A stretch of 64,000 nt of DNA from contig CACYJU010000004.1 of NCBI GenBank assembly GCA_902774845.1, positions 1 to 64,000 on the forward strand, written 5' to 3'. The stretch comes from an uncultured Bacteroidota bacterium (GTDB lineage Bacteria > Bacteroidota > Bacteroidia > Bacteroidales > P3). Both the position numbers and the translations under genes were made by a program. Below the pieces are notes generated by a model that was given only the letters and a program-made list of their open reading frames with translations, was not told the origin of the DNA and ran no database searches. How positions within the stretch are numbered: position 1 is the first letter of the stretch; each line of letters opens with the position of its first letter. Positions 56,959 to 64,000 of this stretch are shown here, piece after piece.

Positions 56959-59826
56959 ATGAAACATCTTGTTCCCTTTTTACTGCTCACCTTACTGTTT
57001 ACCGCCTGCGGCAACAGAGTTGTGCTGACCAAACTTACGGTGGAGATGCAGGACGGAAATCAGCCATTGGCGACAGCCGAACCCCGTTTCAGCTGGCAGT
57101 ATGAGTCGGATGCAAAAGATGTTGTGCAGACAGAGTACCGCATCATCGTCGCCACAACGGAAGAGAAAGCGAAGGATGGTGTAGGTGATTTATGGGATTC
57201 GAAGTATGTGGAGTCGGACGAGATGCTGTACATCCCCTACCAAGGCTCCCAACTGAAAAGCCGCGATATTGCGTACTGGAGAGTAGAGAGTAAAGTGCGT
57301 TATGGCAAAGGGCAAGAAAAGAAAGTAACGAGCGAAGTCAAGAGATTCGAGATAAGTCTGCTGAATAACGACGACTGGCAGGCGAGATGGATAGGGCGCG
57401 CCTTCGAGGACGATGTGCTCAAAGGACACACACGCATAGCCGCACGCTATCTGAGGAAAGAGTTTGAACTGAAAGACGACGTCGAGTCGGCACGACTATA
57501 CATTTGCGGACTGGGCGTGTATAGCGCTTACATCAACGGCGAAGAGGTTGCACCAGAAGAGCTGATGAAACCGACGCTGTCGGATTACACCAAGCATGTA
57601 TATTTCAACTCCTACGATGTCACCGAGATGACCGCCAAGGGAGAGAATGCCATAGGAGTCACCCTCGAAGGCGGACGTTTCACCACCATAAGGTATGACT
57701 CCGCAACGATGGAATGGTGCGGAATAAACCACGCCGCCCACTATGGCCTACCACAGTTGCTGCTGCAATTAGAGGTGACATATCAGGATGGAGGCAAGGA
57801 GACAATTGTAAGCGACGAAGGATGGAAGATAACCAACCGCGGTCCGATAAGGAAGTCCAACGAATTCGACGGAGAGACCTACGACGCACGAATGGAACTC
57901 GGCGATTGGACTATAGCTGGATATAACGACAATGGCTGGCTGCCCGTTGTAGTTGATTTCGACAAAGAGAATATGGATTTCGGCGACGAGACGAATCCAA
58001 AACACAAAGTGCTACGCGACCCAAGCTGCACAGCCTGCATGAATCCTCATTGGAAAGACCTCGTTGCAGACGACGTCTATATCAACCTGACGCCGCAGCC
58101 AAATCCTAATATAAAGATGCAAGAGAGACTTAGGCCCGTGTCAGTCTTCAAGAAAGGCGATGCATGGATACTCGACATGGGGCAGAATATGGTTGGCTCA
58201 TACGAATTCAGAATATCGAATTTCAAACTAAATAGCGGCGATACCGTCACCTTCCGTTTCGCCGAGACGATCAAGAGCGACAGCACGCTATACACCGTCA
58301 ACCTGCGCAGCGCCGAATGTACAGACAGATATATTTATGGATCATCAGATAATCGGACATCTAGAAATTCCTCCAATTCCAAAGTCCAAAAATCCGAAAT
58401 GCTCTGGCGCCCCATGTTCACATATCATGGATTCCGATATGTCGAGATAACAGGACTGCCGAGCAAGCCAAACGTTGACGACCTCACGGGGTTGGTGTTT
58501 TACGATGAGATGCCCATCACCGGGAGCTTCGAATGTTCAAACGAAGTAATGAACGCTGTCTATCACAACGCATACTGGGGCATCAGAGGGAATTACCGAT
58601 CGATGCCGACCGACTGTCCTCAGCGAGACGAGCGCATGGGGTGGACAGGTGACAGAACCACAGGGTGCTATGGAGAGAGCTACATCTTCGACAACCATCG
58701 GCTCTATGCCAAATGGCACCAAGACCTGGCCGACTGCCAATGGGAGAACGGATCGCTCTCCGACGTAGCTCCAGCCTATTGGCGCAACTATACAGACAAC
58801 ATGACCTGGCCAGGTGCGTTCATCACCGTAGCCGACATGCTATACAGCCGCTTCGGAGACATCAAACCTATAAAGGATCACTACGACAAGATGAAACTCT
58901 GGATGTGGCATATGAAGACCTGTTACGAGAAAGATGGCGTAATCGTACGCGACACCTACGGCGACTGGTGTGTGCCACCCGAGAGTCCGGAAATGATACA
59001 CACCAAAGACACCAACCGCATGACGTGGCCCGCAATGCTCTCCACCCCCTTCTACTGCCATCTGGCAGGAAAGATGGAAAAGTTCGCCACATTGCTCGGC
59101 CATAACGACGATGCCGAATATTACAGAAATGAGATAAACACAACCACCGAAGCCTTCAACAGAAAGTATCTCAACCGCGAGACTGGTGGATATTCGCACA
59201 ACAGCGTCACCTCAAACCTGCTGCCCCTCACCTTCGGGATGGTACCGAAAGAGATGGAGCAGAAAGTGCTGGGTAATATCATCGACAAGACAGAACGGGA
59301 ATTTGGAGGACATGTCTCGACAGGCGTGGTAGGCATACAACAGCTGATGCGTACTCTGACGGAATTCGGAAGGGCAGATTTAGCATTGCGGCTTGCCACC
59401 AACGAGACCTATCCCAGCTGGGGCTATATGGTCAAGAAGGGCGCCACCACCATCTGGGAACTGTGGAACGGCGACACCGGCGATCCAGCGATGAACTCAG
59501 GAAACCACGTGATGCTGCTTGGCGACCTCATCATCTGGGAATATGAATACCTCGGAGGCATACGCCCGATGGAGCCAGGATATAAAAAGATAGAACTCAA
59601 GCCCTACCCTATCGACGGACTTGACCAAGTGAAATGCACATACAACTCCGTATCAGGCAAGATTGTAAGCAACTGGCAACGCAAGGGAGACCGCTTCGAG
59701 TGGGAGATAGAGATACCCGCCAACACGACAGCGGAGGTGTGGTTGCCGACGCCAGACGGATATGCAGAGAAGAGGGTTATGGGAAGCGGAAGATTCCACC
59801 TGACCTCGTCCGGGTGGAAACGGTAA
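56959..59826 (+). CDS. GH78 alpha-L-rhamnosidase lipoprotein
   Basis: The ATG at 56959 gives MKHLVPFLLLTLLFTACG, a lipoprotein signal with lipobox FTAC; an open frame from 56914 runs through the terminator and is not used. The 955-residue protein has an N-terminal Fn3-like domain (about 25-130), a carbohydrate-binding jelly roll (RYLRKEFELKDDVESARLYICGLG) and the (alpha/alpha)6 barrel with MPTDCPQRDERMGWTGD, which holds the catalytic acid Glu of GH78, then YGDWCVPPE and TTIWELWNGDTG. It releases terminal alpha-L-rhamnose. It converges with the minus-strand gene 6 bp away. Confidence 0.93.
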   Translation: MKHLVPFLLLTLLFTACGNRVVLTKLTVEMQDGNQPLATAEPRFSWQYESDAKDVVQTEYRIIVATTEEKAKDGVGDLWDSKYVESDEMLYIPYQGSQLKSRDIAYWRVESKVRYGKGQEKKVTSEVKRFEISLLNNDDWQARWIGRAFEDDVLKGHTRIAARYLRKEFELKDDVESARLYICGLGVYSAYINGEEVAPEELMKPTLSDYTKHVYFNSYDVTEMTAKGENAIGVTLEGGRFTTIRYDSATMEWCGINHAAHYGLPQLLLQLEVTYQDGGKETIVSDEGWKITNRGPIRKSNEFDGETYDARMELGDWTIAGYNDNGWLPVVVDFDKENMDFGDETNPKHKVLRDPSCTACMNPHWKDLVADDVYINLTPQPNPNIKMQERLRPVSVFKKGDAWILDMGQNMVGSYEFRISNFKLNSGDTVTFRFAETIKSDSTLYTVNLRSAECTDRYIYGSSDNRTSRNSSNSKVQKSEMLWRPMFTYHGFRYVEITGLPSKPNVDDLTGLVFYDEMPITGSFECSNEVMNAVYHNAYWGIRGNYRSMPTDCPQRDERMGWTGDRTTGCYGESYIFDNHRLYAKWHQDLADCQWENGSLSDVAPAYWRNYTDNMTWPGAFITVADMLYSRFGDIKPIKDHYDKMKLWMWHMKTCYEKDGVIVRDTYGDWCVPPESPEMIHTKDTNRMTWPAMLSTPFYCHLAGKMEKFATLLGHNDDAEYYRNEINTTTEAFNRKYLNRETGGYSHNSVTSNLLPLTFGMVPKEMEQKVLGNIIDKTEREFGGHVSTGVVGIQQLMRTLTEFGRADLALRLATNETYPSWGYMVKKGATTIWELWNGDTGDPAMNSGNHVMLLGDLIIWEYEYLGGIRPMEPGYKKIELKPYPIDGLDQVKCTYNSVSGKIVSNWQRKGDRFEWEIEIPANTTAEVWLPTPDGYAEKRVMGSGRFHLTSSGWKR

Positions 59827-59832
59827 AGAAGA

Positions 59833-60975
59833 TTACTGCTTCACGATGGTGATGGTCTTGGTTGTGTTATTTTTCAGGGTAAGGCGGAGGTGGTAGGTAG
59901 CAGATGGGAGGTGGTATAGGTTTATCCACTCGTCGGCAGGGCCTTGCAAGATGGTGCGTTTTTGCATGTCGATGAGGGCGTAGCGTTTGATTTTGTCGGC
60001 AGGGAGGTGAAGACGTGAGGATGTGGGATTGGGATAGACCACCACACGCTCTTTGTCGAGTGTGATGTCGGTGACGGCTTCGATTGGCTGGTTGAGATAG
60101 TCGGAGAGGTCGAGGCGGAAAAGTCTGGAAGGCTTGGTTATGCCAGCATGGTCGAATTTCTCACAGGTGAGGAAATAATGTATGCCATCGATGGTAGCAA
60201 TGCCCTCAGTCTGTGTGCCCATGCCGTTGGATAGTTGAATACGCTGGTGGGTGGAGCTATCGAAGGCAAAACCTTCAAAACCGTAGGCCAGAAACACAAA
60301 CGGCAAGCAGAGAGAGTTGTAGCCACAAAGAACAAGCAGGTGGCGTTCGGGCTGATAACAGGCTCCTGTCACAAGGCCTTCGACAGGTAGCGAGAGCAGG
60401 CTATCGGCAAGCCAGGTGCCTGGAGTTTTGGGGATGGAGTAGCAGACAGTGGCAAGACTGTTCCATTGCTTGGTGAAGAGGATTATCGACGAATCAGTCA
60501 CGATGAAAGCCTCGCAGTCGAAATCGCGGGCGGTGGAGTCGGTACGGTCGGGATATGAGAAGGCGATGGTGTCGAACTGGAACGGTCCTGATGGTAGAGA
60601 TGATTTGGGAAGACGAAGGATATGGAGGTCGTTGCGTACGCCGTTGTTGTCGCCCATATCGCCGAAGTAGAGGTATGTCTCATCCTGAGAGATTTCCTCC
60701 ATGTCATATATATAAGGTGCGATGAGGATGGAGTCTGTGACGGCGGCGCTGGATGTATCGAGAGTATAGAGAGTCAGGGCGTTGTGGTCGTTTGCTGTCC
60801 AAAGACGCCCGTCATAGAAAAAGAGAGAGGACGTGCCCTCGATTTGAGCAGGCAGATTTCCGACAACGACGGCTGTATTGGTTGCCTTCGAAGGGAAGAG
60901 TAAAGACCATAAACTCTGCGAATGTCCCCAAGAGGCGACTAATAAGAGTGAACAGAAGATTACGAGCCGCTTCAT
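59833..60975 (-). CDS. Secreted T9SS-sorted protein, propeller-like
   Basis: A 380-residue protein with signal peptide (MKRLVIFCSLLLVASWGHSQ). Residues about 45-290 contain repeated strands (SLFFYDGRLWTANDHNAL, YLYFGDMGDNNG, RDFDCEAFIVTDSSIILF, LVTGACYQPERHLLVLCGYN) that suggest a beta propeller. The end, VVVYPNPTSSRLHLPADKIK to TITIVKQ, is a T9SS sorting domain. It starts 3 bp after the proS stop, so it seems co-transcribed with a housekeeping synthetase. Its activity is unknown. Confidence 0.82.
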   Translation of the reverse strand: MKRLVIFCSLLLVASWGHSQSLWSLLFPSKATNTAVVVGNLPAQIEGTSSLFFYDGRLWTANDHNALTLYTLDTSSAAVTDSILIAPYIYDMEEISQDETYLYFGDMGDNNGVRNDLHILRLPKSSLPSGPFQFDTIAFSYPDRTDSTARDFDCEAFIVTDSSIILFTKQWNSLATVCYSIPKTPGTWLADSLLSLPVEGLVTGACYQPERHLLVLCGYNSLCLPFVFLAYGFEGFAFDSSTHQRIQLSNGMGTQTEGIATIDGIHYFLTCEKFDHAGITKPSRLFRLDLSDYLNQPIEAVTDITLDKERVVVYPNPTSSRLHLPADKIKRYALIDMQKRTILQGPADEWINLYHLPSATYHLRLTLKNNTTKTITIVKQ

Positions 60976-60978
60976 TGC

Positions 60979-62451
60979 TCAATAGGCGCGAGCGAAGATT
61001 ACGCGACGATGGCTTGGACGACCGCTATAGACACATTTGCCCTCCTCGTCTGGCGAGTCGAAGGGGATGCAACGTATAGTAGCCTTTGTCTCAGCCTTGA
61101 CTGCCTCTTCTGTCTCGGTGGTGCCATCCCAATGACAGAGGAGGTATCCACCCTTCTCGATTTCGCGCTTGAAGTCGTCCCAAGTGTCGACTCGGCGAGT
61201 CTGTGCTACGCGGAAGTCGGCGGCTTTGGTGAAGAGGTTGCGCTGGATGTCAGCGAGGAGCTGCTCGATATGCTCGACGATGCCGTCGATAGGCATGGAA
61301 ACCTTCTCGAGCGTGTCGCGGCGGCAAACCTCGCAAGTACCGTTCTCGAGGTCACGCTGACCTATAGCCAGACGGACGGGCACGCCCTTGAACTCGTATT
61401 CGGTGAACTTCCAACCCGGCTTGTATTCGGGACGGTTGTCATATTTGACGCTTATGCCTTTGGCTTTGAGGGCTTCGATAATAGGAGCCACTTTCTGGTC
61501 GACCATAGCCATCTGCTCGTCGCTCTTGCTGATAGGAACGATGGCGACCTGTATAGGAGCAAGCTTGGGAGGCAGGACGAGACCGTTGTCGTCGGAGTGG
61601 GTCATGATGAGAGCACCCATGAGACGAGTGGAAACGCCCCAAGAGGTAGCCCATACGTACTCTAGCTTGTTCTCATTGTTGAGGAACTGTACGTCGAACG
61701 CCTTGGCGAAGTTCTGACCAAGGAAGTGGGAGGTGCCAGCCTGCAATGCCTTGCCGTCCTGCATGAGAGCCTCGATGCAGTAGGTGTCGAGGGCGCCAGC
61801 GAAGCGCTCGTTGGGCGACTTGGTACCTTTTACAACGGGGACAGCCATCCAGTTTTCAGCAAAGTCGGCATATACTTCGAGCATACGGCGAGCCTCAGCT
61901 TCAGCCTCTTCCTTGGTGGCATGAGCGGTGTGACCCTCTTGCCAGAGGAACTCAGCAGTACGAAGGAACATGCGAGTACGCATCTCCCAACGGACTACGT
62001 TAGCCCACTGGTTGCAGAGGATAGGAAGGTCGCGGTAGCTCTTGACCCAGTTTTTATATGTGCTCCAGATGATGGTCTCGGAGGTAGGACGTACGATAAG
62101 CGGTTCTTCGAGTTCAGCCTCAGGGTCGACTACAACACCAGAGCCGTCGGGATTGGTTTTGAGACGGTAGTGAGTGACGACGGCGCACTCTTTGGCGAAG
62201 CCTTCGACGTGGTCGGCCTCACGGCTGAGGAACGACTTGGGGATAAAGAGCGGGAAGTAGGCGTTGGAGTGACCGGTGGCCTTGAACATATCATCGAGGG
62301 CGCGCTGCATTTTTTCCCATATAGCATAGCCGTAAGGTTTGATGACCATGCAACCGCGGACGGCGGAGTTTTCAGCGAGATCGGCACGAACGACCAGTTC
62401 GTTATACCATTCAGAATAGTTTTCAGAGCGTTTTACAAAATCCTTAGCCAT
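60979..62451 (-). CDS. proS: Prolyl-tRNA synthetase, short (archaeal/eukaryote-like) type
   Basis: Charges tRNA(Pro). The 490-residue protein is the type 3 form: class II motif 2 ([29 protein letters not shown]) and motif 3 ([12 protein letters not shown]), an anticodon-binding domain, and a C-terminal zinc-like region ending in a Tyr (RRVIFARAY). The roughly 180-residue INS editing insert of bacterial ProRS is absent, so Cys- and Ala-tRNA(Pro) must be cleared by other proteins, such as the YbaK at 36156. The -7 box is at 62493-62500. Confidence 0.95.
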   Translation of the reverse strand: MAKDFVKRSENYSEWYNELVVRADLAENSAVRGCMVIKPYGYAIWEKMQRALDDMFKATGHSNAYFPLFIPKSFLSREADHVEGFAKECAVVTHYRLKTNPDGSGVVVDPEAELEEPLIVRPTSETIIWSTYKNWVKSYRDLPILCNQWANVVRWEMRTRMFLRTAEFLWQEGHTAHATKEEAEAEARRMLEVYADFAENWMAVPVVKGTKSPNERFAGALDTYCIEALMQDGKALQAGTSHFLGQNFAKAFDVQFLNNENKLEYVWATSWGVSTRLMGALIMTHSDDNGLVLPPKLAPIQVAIVPISKSDEQMAMVDQKVAPIIEALKAKGISVKYDNRPEYKPGWKFTEYEFKGVPVRLAIGQRDLENGTCEVCRRDTLEKVSMPIDGIVEHIEQLLADIQRNLFTKAADFRVAQTRRVDTWDDFKREIEKGGYLLCHWDGTTETEEAVKAETKATIRCIPFDSPDEEGKCVYSGRPSHRRVIFARAY

Positions 62452-62492
62452 TGTTTTATAGATATATTGTATTATTGATAATCAGTGATTTA

Positions 62493-62500
62493 CAAAATTA
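62493..62500 (-). promoter_or_regulatory. Probable -7 box of proS
   Basis: CAAAATTA on plus is TAATTTTG on minus, 42 bp before the start codon. Confidence 0.5.
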
Positions 62501-62567
62501 CTCAATTATTAAAATGTAACAGAAATCATTTTTTTTCGTATATAACGTTAATTTCAAATAAAATATG

Positions 62568-62575
62568 TAACTTTG
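62568..62575 (+). promoter_or_regulatory. Probable -7 box of the alkaline phosphatase gene
   Basis: TAACTTTG followed by CACTCC, 39 bp before ATG 62614. It supports that start over the longer open frame beginning at 62485. Confidence 0.65.
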
Positions 62576-62613
62576 CACTCCTAAAACAGACTGCAAAAAT
62601 ACTAAAAAAAACA

Positions 62614-63714
62614 ATGAGAAATACAAACCGCTATGTTGTCTTTGCCCTGAGGGCAGTTTTGGTAGTGCTTCTGATGGCAGTTGTGATGCCCGAGGCAAGC
62701 TGTAAAAACAAAAACAAGCGACCCAAAAATGTCATATATATTGTTGGCGACGGCATGGGAGTGAGCCATGTCTACAGTTCGATTGTGGTGCAAAAAGGCA
62801 AATCGCAGTTTCTGAGATTCCCATTTACCGGATTCTCTCGCACCTATTCTGCCAACAAATACACCACCGACTCAGGTGCAGGCGGAACAGCTCTCATGAC
62901 CATGCACAAGGTGGACAACCGTCATGTAGGCATGTCGAGCGAAGGCAAGTCTTACTGCTCGATGCTGGAGCGTGCCACCAAGAAAGACAAGAAGGTAGGT
63001 TTTGTGGTTACAAGCAGCGTGCTCGATGCTACGCCTGCCAGCACCTACGCACACGTACACGACCGCAAGAGTTTTGACTCGATAAGCCTTCAGTTGGCCA
63101 AATCGCCGTTCAGCGTGATGATCGGCGGCGACCGCAACCACTTCCTTCCCGATAACCGCGAGGACGGACTCTCACCCCTCGACACCCTCGCCGAACGCGG
63201 ATACACGCTGGCATTCACCCTCGATGCAATGGATGATGTCAAGAACGCACCGATGTGTGCCCTCGTTACCGACGGTGACCCCGCCAGCGCAGACAGCCGA
63301 GACGACATGCTTTGCAGAGGTGTGAAGAAAGCCCTCAGCTTGCTGAAGAAATCGAAAGGCGGATTCATGCTGATGATTGAAGGTTCTCAGATTGACTGGG
63401 CATGCCACAACAACGACTTCAAACACCTGCGCGCGGAGATGGAAGACTTTGAGGCGATGCTTAAGATAGTTTTGGATTGGGCGGAACGCGACGGCAACAC
63501 CCTCGTTGTAGTCACCGCTGACCATGAGACAGGCGGACTTTCGTTGCCCGACGGCGACCTTGCCCGCGGAAAGAACGAATACCGCTTCTCGACCGACGGT
63601 CACACGGGTGTCATGGTGCCAGTGTTCGCCTATGGTCCTGGAGCCAACAACTTCACAGGTATTCACCAGAATATCGACATTCCGGAACTAATCTGGAATG
63701 CGGTGTTCAAGTAA
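62614..63714 (+). CDS. Alkaline phosphatase family protein
   Basis: ATG 62614 gives a signal-like N-terminus (MRNTNRYVVFALRAVLVVLL, cleavage near EASC, possibly a lipobox at Cys30) and 366 residues. PhoA-type motifs are present: VIYIVGDGMGVSH (metal Asp), YTTDSGAGGTALMT with the nucleophile Ser (relatives often read DSAA), SQIDWACHNND, VTADHETGG and GHTGVMVPVFAYGPGA. It should hydrolyse phosphomonoesters in the periplasm. Relatives are about 450 residues, so this is a compact form. Confidence 0.92.
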   Translation: MRNTNRYVVFALRAVLVVLLMAVVMPEASCKNKNKRPKNVIYIVGDGMGVSHVYSSIVVQKGKSQFLRFPFTGFSRTYSANKYTTDSGAGGTALMTMHKVDNRHVGMSSEGKSYCSMLERATKKDKKVGFVVTSSVLDATPASTYAHVHDRKSFDSISLQLAKSPFSVMIGGDRNHFLPDNREDGLSPLDTLAERGYTLAFTLDAMDDVKNAPMCALVTDGDPASADSRDDMLCRGVKKALSLLKKSKGGFMLMIEGSQIDWACHNNDFKHLRAEMEDFEAMLKIVLDWAERDGNTLVVVTADHETGGLSLPDGDLARGKNEYRFSTDGHTGVMVPVFAYGPGANNFTGIHQNIDIPELIWNAVFK

Positions 63715-63833
63715 TAGAGATTTTGCAATCTTGTTAATTTGTTATTTCGTTAGTGGAAAGAGGCATTCTTTACTCAAACGATAAAACAATCAAGCGTTAA
63801 CACATTAACACAATCGTACATAGACTTTCGAGA

Positions 63834-64000
63834 ATGGCCATCATTGTTTTGATGGCTGTCTCTTTTAGTGCTGGTGCACAGGAGAAGTTGACGCAGGACA
63901 CGATGGAATGCCACATCGTAGGATTCAACTTCGGTACGGTGTTCCCCTCCCCTGGCGGTTCGTTCGGAAAGGCGCCCGACGGCACGAAGGCTCAGTACAC
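63834..64000 (+). CDS. Truncated secreted protein (continues past the window)
   Basis: ATG 63834 opens a frame running off the window after 55 codons. It begins with a hydrophobic segment (MAIIVLMAVSFSAGAQ) that ends in an AxAQ-like cleavage site but lacks the usual basic residues; in-frame upstream there is only a stop at 63798-63800 and no other usual start. The mature part starts EKLTQDTMECHIVGFNFGTV. The family cannot be judged from this fragment. Confidence 0.5.
   Translation, partial: MAIIVLMAVSFSAGAQEKLTQDTMECHIVGFNFGTVFPSPGGSFGKAPDGTKAQY

Noticed and set aside
62485..62613. Upstream extension of the alkaline phosphatase
   Set aside because: A TAACTTTG promoter box lies inside it and the signal sequence begins at 62614.

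Overview
The window looks like chromosomal DNA of an uncultured or poorly known member of the Bacteroidota, most likely the order Bacteroidales. This rests on promoter -7 boxes of the Bacteroidota form TAnnTTTG (for example TTTG-N19-TACTTTTG before the SRP RNA), on type IX secretion (T9SS) genes (porU, porV, a porP/sprF homologue, gldJ) with T9SS-sorted cargo, and on typical families such as GH97, DUF6266 and DUF4369. No rRNA, integrase, transposase or CRISPR array was seen.

Layout. 78-1436: AT-rich orphan RHS tip with an HExxH toxin-like domain, followed by a lipoprotein that may be its immunity partner. 1437-2358: gene-free spacer holding several short tandem arrays, two with an exact 11-bp period. 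2359-4261: pyrB-pyrI and a small membrane protein. 4307-4380: tRNA with CAT anticodon. 4434-10746: a same-strand run (ruvX, def, lipoprotein, kce, TatD-like hydrolase, glycosyltransferase, TrmH, GNAT, mltG, small membrane protein). 10838-10933: SRP RNA. 11039-22228: ZIP transporter, prfB, acid phosphatase, a TolC/MacA/MacB-type export system, rdgB, bifunctional nuclease, punA, BASS-type transporter and HAD phosphatase. 22365-27771 (minus strand): gldJ, porP, DUF6266 protein, FISUMP-like lipoprotein. 28168-36102 (plus): small protein, porU, porV, ispF, clpS, NfeD-like protein, floA. 36156-39622 (minus): ybaK, SprT-like protein, a 56-residue lipoprotein, GH3, recR, small protein. 39771-46135: a porin-imelysin-dihaem lipoprotein-CcsBA locus. 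46375-48327: dnaK. 48522-50719 (minus): DUF4369 lipoprotein and beta-helix protein. 50801-59826: GH97, a large T9SS adhesin-like protein, GH78. 59833-62451 (minus): T9SS-sorted protein and proS. 62614-end: alkaline phosphatase and a truncated secreted protein.

How the parts work together. PorU and PorV process and carry T9SS cargo at the outer membrane; the 1266-residue-class adhesin-like protein at 53019 and the protein at 59833 carry C-terminal sorting domains and are likely clients. GH97, GH78 and GH3 enzymes point to glycan use. The 39771-46135 locus joins an outer-membrane barrel, an imelysin-type lipoprotein, a two-CXXCH lipoprotein and the system II haem-attachment protein that could mature it; it is the best candidate here for a coherent, little-described system, probably in iron or redox handling (inference). 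The 490-residue ProRS resembles the class lacking the inserted editing domain, and YbaK could supply Cys-tRNA(Pro) hydrolysis in trans.

The most unusual non-coding signal is that many spacers carry short tandem 'phrases' of 7, 8, 9, 11 or 18 bp, different in each place and often starting in or right after a stop codon. One such phrase also sits in frame inside the CcsBA gene. All functional statements come from reading the sequence and from family knowledge; no database search was run.
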